Below, in pieces: positions 23,776-34,250 of a DNA stretch of 64,000 nucleotides. Source of the DNA: Coprinellus micaceus (taxonomy: Eukaryota; Basidiomycota; Agaricomycetes; Agaricales; Psathyrellaceae); contig OX596338.1 of NCBI GenBank assembly GCA_951394405.1, positions 1,426,001 to 1,490,000 on the forward strand, in the 5' to 3' direction. The position numbers were made by a program, and so were the translations under genes. Each line of letters starts with the position of its first letter. Positions within the stretch are counted from its first letter, which is position 1. The notes below the pieces were generated by a model that saw nothing but the letters and a program-made list of their open reading frames with translations, ran no database searches and was not told the origin of the DNA.

Positions 23776-25921
23776 ATGCTCGCCATCAGCTTCCCCACAT
23801 TATTCGTGGCTTCTTTCATTCTCGCCGCGACTCAGAGCGCCCATGCATACCATTGGCCCGACGCTCGATATGACGCCCTGGAAATGCTGTTGTACGAGGG
23901 CAGAAGATCCGACAACTCGAACTTGGCGTCGACCCAGCATCCTTGCAAGAATAGGGGATCCACGAGGGCTTCAATAGGCGCTGAATGGCTGCGATTGGTG
24001 AGTTCAACTAAACGAGCTACAAAGTACCCTGCAAAGTTCTGATGTCTTGTAACGAAAGGCGTTTCACGATTCAGCAACACACGACGCGGAGAAGGGTACG
24101 GGCGGTCTTGACGCCTCAATAGCCTTTGAACTCGATCGCGAAGAAGTGAGTTTTCGGGGGGTCCAATGAATTGCAGTCCAGATTATTGACCCGCCCTTCC
24201 GCAGAACGCTGGGATGGGGATGCACCGTACGCTTGACGACTTCTCTACCTTCTCGAGCAAATATATTTCTCGTACGTTCCCTTCCCCGTCGTAAGCGCGT
24301 ATGGCTGCTCATAACGTGTTTATGTCCAGGAGCGGACGTCTTTGCCATCGGGGCAGTCTTCGCCGTATCTTCTTGCGGGGGTCCCATTATTCGCTACCGA
24401 GGTGGGCGTGTTGACGCGTTGAGTGCCGACGATCCAGGAGTGCCTCTACCCCAGCAAGACTTGGCGACACACACACACATATTCCAGCGCCAAGGTTTCT
24501 CCCCGCAGGACATGATTGGGCTTATTGCCTGCGGGCATACCATTGGCGGTGTGAGGAGTAGCGACCACCCAGACATCGTGCCTCCTGGACCCGACCCCTC
24601 CGTGGACGTATTTCAAATGTTCGATGACACTCCTACGAAGTTCGATATCTCGGTGTACGCCCGCTCCCTCTTGGCCAGCGATTTACCAACTGAAATTCTT
24701 TCTCAGCGTTCAAGATTACCTCTCCAGCGAGCCTATCGAGTCAAAGCACAATCCCCTCGTTTCTGCAGCCAACCAAACACTCGCTTCTGATCACAGAATC
24801 TTTGACAGCGACGGCGGTGCGACGATGCGTAGTTTGGCGGATAACACGACCTTCATGGAGACATGCAGTACTCTCATTGAGCGTATGCTGAACCTGGTGC
24901 CATCAGGTGTTACTTTGACCGATGAGATCACGATGCTCCCAGGCAAAGTGTCAACCGCCCAGCTAACTATTGAACGCGGGATCCTTGTGTTCAAGACTTC
25001 CTTGCGGGTGGGTTCTCTCCCATCTTGATGCTACTTAATGGTTGATGGGCTTACTTCTTTCCTACACAGGTATCATATTCTTTGGACACGAAGTATCAGA
25101 AACCTACCGTTACTCTTTTCTGGTGTGACAGGTATGGCGACCACAAGGACTGTGCCCAAGGGCAGGCGAGGTCCTCTACATATGCTTCAACAAGTCTCAC
25201 GCAACCAGACATATCTCCGGTCACCCAACGACTCGGGTACTACTTCGCTTATTACAACTTCGTCGTCCCTATCAATGACGCAGAGTCAATGTCCACCTTC
25301 TGGTTCTCGTTAGATTCTGGGACTGGGCAACCGACAGTTTATGACAACGGCGGTAGTGGATACCAAGTGCAACAGGACGCTGTAATCCATGTACCTGCAA
25401 TGGGAAATGTTGATCTGGATGGGGCTACGACCAAGCGATTTTATACCCTAACATCAGCGGTACGGGCCCCCCTTCGCAAAGTGGTGCAACTGCTGAGCCT
25501 TTTTTTCAAACAGGTCAGGAGTTCTCTTTCCCCTTCGCGCGTATACATGTATGCCTTCGACAGCGCCACTCCAAACTACGAAGCTCCTGTCAGCACGCAT
25601 ATTGATATGACCCGGAACGATTCTATATCCGCAACCGCTGGATACACCTTCTACACTGCGACTCTCGAAGATATCGGAGCTCAGCTCACGGTCGACCTAC
25701 ACGTGGAAGTCGATGGAATTACTTATACCGAAGACTACCAGCCCACCTACTTCCTGGGAACTAAGCTTCCTCATTTACCCCCTACTAGTGTTACCCAAGG
25801 ACCCGCTACACTTCCCGGACAGTCCCAGGGTAATGGTAATTCGTCAACTCATGGATACACATTCTGCATGGACTTTTGCTTTGTAATATTTGCTATGTAC
25901 ATTGGACTTTGGCTACTTTAA
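23776..25921 (+). CDS. Secreted haem peroxidase of the fungal plant-type superfamily
   Basis: The N-terminus MLAISFPTLFVASFILAATQ is a clear signal peptide. The spliced sequence LRLAFHDSATHDAE carries the distal Arg and His. IGLIACGHTIGGVR carries the proximal His that ligates haem. Between them lie VFAIGAVFAVSSCGGPII and RYRGGRVDAL, characteristic of a basidiomycete peroxidase group related to class II enzymes. After the peroxidase core (about residues 1-330) there is a long extracellular extension with WFSLDSGTG and VDLHVEVDG, a Thr/Ser/Pro-rich linker, and a hydrophobic C-terminal tail (FCFVIFAMYIGLWLL). The tail suggests a GPI signal or membrane anchor. The substrate is unknown. I do not claim it is a lignin or manganese peroxidase because Mn-site and surface-Trp residues were not identified. 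Confidence 0.82.
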
Positions 25922-26212
25922 TAATTCTAGAGATACCCTACATTTGATCTTCCCGCCTCGTATCGTTCGGTCTTCGACGAGGCATCGCGCCAATCCCTTT
26001 GACTTTCAGCGCCAGCGAGGACGGGCGCTAACTTAAGCTGGGAAGTGTGACATTGACAAGTCACCTGACCGTAACGTCACGCGCCCGGCTCGCTCGGCTC
26101 AACGCGTCGGGGTCACGGTCGCGTCAGCGAATATACCTCTCACTTTCATTTCTTTCTGCTTCCTCTTGCTACCAGTGGATATTGCGCCCTCTCAGCCCCC
26201 GGATGCTCCGAC

Positions 26213-29200
26213 ATGAAGCGTTCAGCACAAGCAGAGCCGGCTAAAGCCAAGAAACAAAAGACCAGTCACAGCGGACGAAATGGACAGATGAGTCCAGAGG
26301 AACAGAACTTCCAGCCCATTCTTCGGCGAAGCTTCCAGTACCTTGTCGGCCGCTCGAAGCTCGAAAGGCCACCTGGGCACATTCAGGGGACGGTCAAGAT
26401 GATATACCCTCCAGCCCCCGGGAAGGAAAGGTTCACACTGGAGCTCGCTGATGTTCAACCTGGGGAACAGGGGCAGTCGAAACAGCCCAATCAGTCTCCT
26501 TTTCTCGAAGTTATGCTCTCAAAGCTGCATTTGGAGAACTTGGACCCGCTGGTGTCTGGGATGAAAGTTAAGTTGTCGCTGAAGGGGGGGAGGATTGAAG
26601 GTTTGGGCCATAGGAAGACTACGTTGCCAGTGAAGTTGGTTTTTACGGAGGGGTATCATTTGAGGTTCGGAAAGAAGGACATGGTAGATATCAATACGTT
26701 TCATGGTGCGTAAACGTCAGCCAGCCGCCCAAAGAGTGCTATTCTCACACGATTTCGGTAGCTCCCACAAAGTTGAAACCGATTGAACAGAAGGTCGAAC
26801 CATCAGTTGGAGTGTCAAACCGTCCCCCACGTACCAAGGAATTGCCTAGCTCGACGAACGCGAAGCAGGCCGACCAGCTAAAGAGAGAAACTGGGGACAA
26901 TGCCCTACAAAACGTCAAAACGGAATCTCCCACCCGCCCGCTACCCATTGCAACTCGGGACACCGGACGCGAGCAAGGGCCTGCTGCGAGCATTTCGACC
27001 TCCAAGTTCGTCACACCGGCCAAAGGAACCCCCTCTGGACATATAGAACCCGATTCTATTGCTCCTATGGCTCTTAAGGTGCCGCAACACACCATAGAGC
27101 TCAATAACCTGCGGCCGCCTCAAGCTAATGTGATCGCAGTGGTGACCGAAACTCAGCCAGGGAAGGAGTGCAGGGGCGGTGACAAAGGTTGGTTCGCAAT
27201 GCTCTGTGGAGAGGAGAAATGGTACTGAATGCGCATTCAATCCCAAGACTGGATGAAGCGCCTCACCATCGCAGACCCTTCTCAGCCATACGGAGTCAGC
27301 GCGAACTTGTTTTCAAGTCGGAATTGTCCCCGTGAACACGACATTAATCCTGAAGAAGGTGACGTTGTTATTCTGAAGAGCCTCAAGGCAAGTCCATCCA
27401 AGGCATCTAGGGAACCATCTAATATTTTCTCCTTTATCTCCTACGTCCCAGGTCGAACACAATCGGGGTACCCCGCTCGTCGGATCGAGCCAACACTATC
27501 ACTGGGCCATCTTTTCCAAAAGGGCCAATCGCATACTAGACCACATAGGGGTTCCCGCAGGAGAAAACGGCAAACGCCGTCCCTCCTACGAGCCAACTCC
27601 CGAAGAGGTCGAATACTGTCAGCAACTTTTGGACTGGTGGGAGACTAAAGACAAGAACAGGGACAAGAATTGCGTGGCACTTTCGCCGCAGTCATTTCGG
27701 CAGCGTAAACATCGTCTCATCAGCGAACTCAAGCTTCCAGTTCCACACCCTAACGAATCCTATTTCGACTGCACAGTTGAGGTCAGCCCTACCCTTCTCT
27801 CGGCGGTCCCCCATCGTGTGTGTAATGACCGAACGATACCTAGGTCCTTAAATTCTTCGAAAACAATGGCGCCCCACACACGTTGTGGGTCACGGACTAC
27901 ACTCAAAACGAGCAATGCTTTACTCCCAGCGCGGAGTGGTACGCAGATGGGCTGGCGCCTTATGTCTTCAGAATCGAATGCTGGGATAACTCGATTGCGC
28001 AAGCACAAGCACTGCAAGAAAATGTGTTTTGTCGGATCGACAACTGTCGGTTCAGGACGAGCAGTACCGGCCATCTAGAGGGAAAGCAAGTCGAAGCCAA
28101 GATTCAACAGCTAGCGGAAACCGTAGACGACGAATACCTCAAAAATATGATACAGTAAGTACGCGTTCTCTCACTATCGTTGGATCGTGAAGCGCTGACC
28201 CATTAGCAAGGCGGAAGAAAGCCTGGGAAAAGCAGACCGGTCATGTAACGACGATGTACGGGGACGGGTTGTTGAAGGATGCTACATTGGGCCACTTCTT
28301 CAACTCAACCGTAGAGGTATGCTTTTTGAACGCCACCCACCCGGACGCCTCACTTATACACCCTCCAGATCCTCCACCACGAATACTCGGAAGAAAAAGC
28401 CACTGGAACAGTGTTCTGCACTGATTATACACCGCGGAACGATACAGGCGGTGTACCTGGAGATAGTCCTTGGGCTGAGGGCCTCGACCGAAACAGAATT
28501 GTCAAGGTCGTCTTGGCGGATGGGCAAGCACCCGTGGCCAACATGGTGAGGCGGGGTGACTACTATCGGTTCAACAAGATTCGGCTGAAGGCCGACTCGG
28601 TGCACCGGTATACGATTGGGTTTGTGGGAGGGAAACAGAGCTTAATGGAGAAGTTGAATCCCAAGAATAAGGATAACGAAATGCTTCAGGGTCTCATCAG
28701 GTGGGTTGAAGATCCACACAAATGTAGTCCCTCACCTAAAACACTGGCTAGACGCAAGGAGGCCCTCCTATTTAGCAAGCTTACCAAAACGTTCACGGAC
28801 ATCTTACATTCTAAACGGTTCCCCGCCCAGTATCGCCTGAGGGGTCACGTTGTCGCACAAGAACCAAAAAACCTCAACGAAGCGGTGAGCCTCTGGTGCT
28901 CCAAGTGTCAACGGCAGTACGTACTTCTCGAATACTGGGAGGACGCGGAAGCCGACTCTACTCATTCTCCAGGCTGAGCTCCCGAGAGAAGATGTGCATG
29001 GGATGCGAGTCGGACGATCTCGTGCCTCGCTGCAACCTGTTCCTGAGCATCGAAGATCTGGGACCCATGCGTGTGTTTGCCCACGTCCCGGAAACGGTAT
29101 GTTGTACCCTTCGTATTGCACTTGCGGTTCTGACGACCCATTTCTTCCTGGCTCCCCAGTCATCCATATTGAAAGGTGTCGATTTGAGACACTTCTTAGA

Positions 29201-29375
29201 CGATCCAGATGTTCGAGATGCTTTCAGACAGCGCATCTGGGCCCTCACCGGATGCCCAACGAAGGATGCCACAGAAGAGGCGAAGCCACCACTGCTAGCG
29301 CTGGATATCCGAGCGTGGCTAGATGACAACGAAGTCGGCTTCTTATTGATGGGCGCGACGCGGTGTCCTGTCTAA
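26213..29375 (+). CDS. POT1: Protection of telomeres protein 1 (Pot1), with extra N-terminal domain
   Basis: Pot1 binds the single-stranded telomeric overhang and regulates telomerase and end protection. I reconstruct about 885 residues in ten exons. Residues about 20-165 form an additional N-terminal domain (SFQYLVGRSKLERPPG, FTLELADVQ) with the look of an OB fold. The telomere-binding OB1 follows (NVIAVVTETQ, KDWMKRLTIADPS, GDVVILKSLKVEHN). OB2 includes YFDCTVEV, LWVTDYTQNEQ and YVFRIECWD. Another OB-like part holds FNSTVEILHHEY. The C-terminal region RLRGHVVAQEPK has a zinc-type CSKC and CMGC pair, like the OB3/HJR region of animal POT1. One intron (27388-27451) uses a GC donor. A basic KAKKQK near the N-terminus may be a nuclear signal. 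Confidence 0.85.
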
Positions 29376-29624
29376 TCCTGGGGCAGGTATTCTTTGTCGG
29401 CGGTAGCTTGCGGGAGGGTTGGATGAGCACAGTTCCTATATTTTGCCCTTCGTGTGTAGCTTGTGGTGCGAACCTGTATCATTATTCGTTATTTATGGGG
29501 GGTATCTCCAGACCCCAGACTTGGAGGTCCGATTCAGCTGAGCATTCGACCAGGCATACAGACACCCGCTTCTGGGAAGGGGGACGGGATGTGAAGGAAT
29601 CTAGCACAGCGAACTAAAAAATCA

Positions 29625-30292
29625 CGACACTAGCAAGACTTGAACCTGCGAATCCACGATTCCGGTGGGAGGGAGGAGCGGGTTGATAGGGAGGCGGGGA
29701 GGGACTTGAATTCGCGGCAAAGCGACCGCATCTCAAGCAGGAAAAAAAAAGGTTCAACCGGCGTCGCATCGAATGGAGGGGGAGCCGGGAGCGGGTAAGA
29801 AAAAGGGATCACCTTGGGGCTGGCAGGACTCGAACCCGCGATGAACCCCCCCGTTCAGCCCACTCCCGATGTTCCTGGCTTCGCCGCTGTTCAACGATGT
29901 TCGGGGTCGGTCGTAGGTACGTTAGGGGGAGAAAAAGAACCTCATCCCCATCCCCCCCTTCCAAAAAATCACGACACTAGCAGGACTTGAACCTGTTCGA
30001 ACCCTCTGGCAGTTCAACGGTCCCCTCCCGATGTTCCTGGCTTCGACTCTGTTCGGGGTCGGTCGTAGACACTTGAAGGGGAGAAAAAAGTACCCCTTCC
30101 CCCATCCCCCCTTCCTCAGGAGGCCAAAAAGCCACGACACCAGCAGGACTTGAACCTGCGAATCCACGATTCCGGTGGGAGGGAGGAGCGGACTGATGGG
30201 AGGCTGGGAGGGAATTCTGAGGGACTGGGTACTTGAGGGGGAGAAAAAGGACCCTTCCCCCTTCCCCCCTTCCTCGAGAGGCCAAAAAGACT
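29625..30292 (-). repeat. Array of degenerate tRNA 3'-end fragments downstream of tRNA-Ser
   Basis: Four copies of a tRNA T-arm plus acceptor 3' strand lie head to tail on the minus strand. Their 3' ends fall at 30135, 29972, 29816 and 29625. Three carry GGTTCAAGTC(C/T)TGCT(G/A)GTGTCG, nearly the end of the intact tRNA-Ser. The one at 29816 is GGTTCGAGTCCTGCCAGCCCC, from another tRNA type. Each is followed within about a dozen bases by a T5-T6 run, a Pol III terminator. None has a 5' half. Spacers share purine-rich blocks (GGAAGGGGGGA type). Copies at 29625 and 30135 extend the similarity about 75 bp (CCACCGGAATCGTGGATTC and a CCTCCC-rich lead), and a CCCGAACA...GGAACATCGGGAG block recurs near 29866-29920 and 30028-30075. 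Confidence 0.75.
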
Positions 30293-30421
30293 CGACACCA
30301 GTAGGACTTGAACCTACGCCCACAAAGTGGAATGCATTTCGGTTTCGGAATTCGACATATCCGCGGAGGGACATACCGAAGGAATTCGAGTGCATCGCCT
30401 TAACCACTTGGCTATAGTGCC
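30293..30421 (-). tRNA. tRNA-Ser(CGA) with a 47-nt intron
   Basis: On the minus strand the 5' end is GGCACTA, pairing with TGGTGTC plus discriminator G. The D arm is GCCAAGTGGTTAAGGC. The anticodon arm is ATGCA-CTCGAAA-TGCAT, giving anticodon CGA (reads UCG). A long variable arm (CCAC...GTGGG) and a T arm GTAGG-TTCAAGT-CCTAC confirm a class II serine tRNA. The intron is at 30338-30384, directly after position 37, the canonical place. It contains TTCG, which can pair with the anticodon region. Exons are 30385-30421 and 30293-30337, giving an 82-nt mature tRNA before CCA. A T5 tract follows the 3' end. Confidence 0.93.
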
Positions 30422-31179
30422 TTGTTGTATCTCCCAGGTTGTGCCTCAAGGTCGGCCGGCGCACAACACCCAGGAATAGCAGGCGATCATCAGCGACGCA
30501 GGCAACGGTGGTGTCTATGGCCTTAGAAGTGAGGGGGAAAGGGTATATGAGGGGAGTATCATGCACCCCATCTCTTGGCCTAGTTAAGGAGTAATTTCTG
30601 ACACTCTCATGAATTCCAGTCCCCTCCTACAGCGAGTCTTTAACCTTGGAGAATAGGCGCCCGTCTGGCCGTAAGCTGCGAGACAGGGTGCATGTTTTCC
30701 GGTTTTACTTTATGAGGGGGGAGGTCACTGGGGAGCTTCCTGGCGTGAATATCCTGCGGCAAATGCCATCGGGTTCGACGCGGTTACTAGCATGCGGCGC
30801 CAATGCCAGGAAAGGTCCCCGTCAAACTGCTTCACATCTCGCCCCATTGATTGTGACCTCTCGATCAGGGGTCTTGCTCAGGCATCGCATCGTAGCAGCT
30901 TAACCTAGCGGTCCTTTGAAATTCCCAACCGACCAAATGAATAAAAACTCTGCTTCTCGGAGCCCAAACTTAAAAAACAAACTGTGGTAGGGCCGTAGAG
31001 CTATGCAAAAAAAGGTGTGTCAGTCGGGTAAGGTCCGTAAGGACGCACGATGTCTACACAAAGAAAAGTTGAGAATTTAAATATTTAGTGCCACGAAAAA
31101 TGGTAGGCTGGGTGCCAGTAAACGACGGATACCGGGGCTCTTCGCCTGTACCTACTAGGATACGAAACCAGTATCCCCT
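30422..31179. other. Intergenic region upstream of tRNA-Ser (758 bp)
   Basis: I see no gene here. A plus-strand frame at 30646-30903 has a random-looking composition. Several A/T-rich stretches (for example near 30940-31010 and 31070-31090) lie next to the stop of the following minus-strand gene and probably belong to its 3' UTR. Confidence 0.45.
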
Positions 31180-32578
31180 TTAATACACAGAACCAGGATT
31201 GGAATCAACTACTACCAGCTCGTTGTAGGAGTCCAAGTCAATTGCGTTGTGCGTGAGCTCGTTTTGGAACACGACATTAACGCCATCCACCGCCCCGAGT
31301 GGCTTCAGTCCCTGCTTGACATGGTCGTAGAGCGCCCTCATTGGTCCTTCTGTAGGAGAATACTCCCCTGATTGGATATCCATGTCCAGTTCGAAGCGCA
31401 GTGGCTTCCCACCCGATATCCGAGCGATCTCTTTGGCAAACGCGTTCCACTTCTGCAACCTCGCGGCCTTATAGGGCGCTTTCCCACAAACCTGGATGCG
31501 GATGTAGATGCGGGCGAGCCAATTGTATTTTGGAACGGTGCTAAGCACTTTGGTGATATCCTGAACGACATCCAGTCGATCCGGGTCGTTGTCGTGAATT
31601 CCTGAGCGGAGCTCGAATACGTGTAGTCGGTGAAGCCTTTGAAAGTTCAAAAGCCCCGCGAGCAGAAGGTATCCGCTCTGTTCATCTTTTTAAACTTGTG
31701 AGCATTCGGGCGGGGGCCAAAATGTAGGGAACCGTACCGTCGGAATCAGAGTAAGGGACAACATAGGATTGTTGGAGCTTGATCTCTTCTAGTGTGTTGT
31801 GCGCTGCGTCCAAAATCGGTTGGGCAAGCTGCATATTCTCTTCGTCTTCAGGACACATGGCGAGAACTCGTAGCTGGGATAGATCCGCCAGTTGCCTGGC
31901 ACCCTTGTTGGGTAAAAACCGCTGGATGATATCAAATGAGAAGGAGTGATCAAGTTCTCGCAACTTTGGCAGTGGCCTGTCCAGGGGTACTTCGTTGTAG
32001 TCTCTTGTCGACCTTTTCGGGGTTATGGTGTGCACGTTGTGTAGAGATAGGTTCTTGGGGTTGGGGCAGACGAGGAGCGCGGCAGGCACGTCCACATTTC
32101 CAATTTCTAGGGTCTTGAGCGATTTGGAGAAGAACGAGCTGGCAGGCCCTGCAACCATTAGTTCGGAGTTCTGGGTCATGGACGAGTTATAGCCGTATAT
32201 CTCGAGATGGTACGGAGGTTGGGGCGCTTGTGAGAGGGTTTGCACGAAGGAGATGAAATGTTTGTCCTGGAATAGCCACGAAATATTTCTCTGTCGGTTC
32301 ACGTCGAGGCGGATGCGTCGCACAAAGCTGGCAGGAGGGTGCTGCTTGAGCTTGAGGGTCTCGTAGGCCCCTTTCGAACTTGAAATCATCTCCGACTTGT
32401 ACCCATCCAACCTTACTTCGCTGAAGAGACGAGATTGGCATAGGGTTGTGAAGGCGCGATGGACAACAGAAAGCCGTTTGAGCCACCTCACTTCGAGGAA
32501 GTCATCGTCTCCCCCCACTTCATCGACTATTCGCTTGAGGAGTTCGTCGGAGAGAAGGGATAGAGGGGGTTTGAGCAT
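31180..32578 (-). CDS. F-box-like hypothetical protein
   Basis: The protein begins MLKPPLSLLSDELLKRIVDEVG, a typical F-box-like start of basidiomycete proteins, followed by WLKRLSVVHRAFTTLCQSRLF. The remainder resembles weak leucine-rich repeats (LKTLEIGNVDVPAALLVC, LPKLRELDHSF). A single intron is needed near 31684-31736: after SDSDGT a 53-nt intron with a weak GTTCCC donor and GAACAG acceptor joins in frame to SGYLLLAGLLNFQRLH. The better-looking GTACGG donor three bases upstream does not restore the frame. The second exon ends VVVDSNPGSVY at 31180. Substrate and role are unknown. It sits alone in a gene-poor stretch. Confidence 0.68.
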
Positions 32579-34250
32579 GGGTGGCGATAGCAGTAGGTGA
32601 TGGCGATGGTAGTGGTAGTGGTTGAAGTGGTTTGATCAGTGGCATCTGGTTGATATCTCGCCATGGACCCACATACCGAAAATGAATGATCTATGTCATC
32701 GCTGAGCGCCCATAACATCGGGATCGTCGCACGGCGCCCGTCCGCCGGTTTACACCTTCATCGGTATACGGTTCAAAAGTCAAAACAAAACATGAAAAAA
32801 TGGCAAGCAGGTGGACCCCACAAAGTCATCTTGGGGCTATGTCTAAAATATATCTCACAAAGACCATATTTTCGAGAAGCAAATGGTCCATAACCACTTG
32901 AAGAACCAACCTGGAAAGCCTATGAAGTTCATGTACGTATGGGAGCGTATTGTGACGAACGCAGCCTCACCAGCTCCTCGCAGCGATCTTCCTGAGAAAA
33001 CCCGGACCGCCATAAGGAAGGTTATCAATTCCCCGGCGAGCTTGGCGCCTATCCCTGGTAGTGTCAATAGCAGTGTAAGTGAGATTTCAGTGAATTGAAA
33101 CCAACTGGATTCAACCTCAGTTTAGAAGGGGCAAAAGATTAAACATGCAACGAGGGGCGGGAAGGTCAGAGATCGACCTGACAGAGATATATACATGAAA
33201 GAGTCATTACCCCAGGGCAAGGCGGCATCCGATCGACTGGCCGGAGCCTACCGCAATGTGAGTTACGCCAATTATCGCCTTCCGTAACCTGCGCTGCTGG
33301 AGGAAATGTTGACGCGAGAATTGTAGACCGGTGTCCGGCTTAGGTATCCCCCAGACCGATTCTTTGACGACACGATGAGGAAGGCAGGTATCACGCGGCG
33401 GTAGTTCACTTGTATCACAGTGATTAGTTCGTCCATCAGCTGGACACACCCTGCAGGTTGTTTCTATGCTTTTTGAGACTGGCATATGTACGATGTACAG
33501 TGGTAGACTCGACACGGGGGAGGCTTTCTGTACAATTGCTCGAATTCAACCATTCGCAAATGGCGCCGACTGCTTAACGTGCACTCATGTGGATTGGGTA
33601 TTGGCCCATGACCATTCGCGCTACACATGATGATTATTTGGCCAGGTCAGGGAAGAGCCTAGTGGCTATCCCGCGTTCGCTCATTTAAGCGCCCGAATGA
33701 AGTTTTTTTCCCACACCCTGTAAAGTACGCCCCACTGGCACTCGCGTGCACCAGACTTGCGCTTCGGTCGCACAACCCTACCGACGTTCACGTGATTGAG
33801 TTCCGCCCGAGTTAAGAAAGCCTAGATCTACGTATTCCTAGCCACCAGTTGGTCTCAAACAAACACGGATGGGTACCGTGGGACTCATATCTCGGAATAT
33901 CTGAGAAACCCTGTTAGGATCATGCTGCTCCCCTGGGACCCAAAATCAAGACCAGTGGTATTATGGTTGAGGGGGTCAACTGGGGTTTTGAGTCGTACCA
34001 CTGGTAGCTTGGGCCGTTGCTATCGACGTGCTCCCTTGAAGAAATCTCGACCCCCATCCGGATCCCTGTACTTAGACAGTATCATATCATCAGTATCAGT
34101 CTGTGGCGCGTCCGAAGAAGTTGAAGAACGGGAACGGAACCAGCGTGAGCATGATCCCAGAGCGTAACGTGATTGTGATCCATCTGAGGAGTGTAGAATA
34201 GCGCAAGGTTGAGTAAATGCTAGGGATAGTAGTGTATATCAATGTAAAAG
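32579..34250. other. Gene-poor stretch (about 1.7 kb)
   Basis: No frame here shows credible starts, introns or domain motifs. It contains the promoter of the F-box-like gene on its left and the 3' UTR of STT4 on its right. A 10-bp inverted pair (ACCAGTGGTA at 33951-33960, TACCACTGGT at 33996-34005) could form a long-loop hairpin. I see no tRNA, rRNA or transposon hallmark. Confidence 0.45.

Noticed and set aside
24394..24576. Minus-strand frame over the peroxidase proximal-His exon
   Set aside because: It is a shadow of the coding strand, which carries the conserved ACGHT motif.
28150..28212. Frameshift in POT1 after KNMI
   Set aside because: Using the second AG of TTAGCAAG as acceptor restores QRKKAWEKQTG in frame, so the gene is intact.
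29922..30566. A 214-codon minus-strand frame across the tRNA region
   Set aside because: It is a translation of the tRNA gene and its repeats; the repeated FGLLRKGG/FWKGG peptides mirror the DNA repeats, not a protein.
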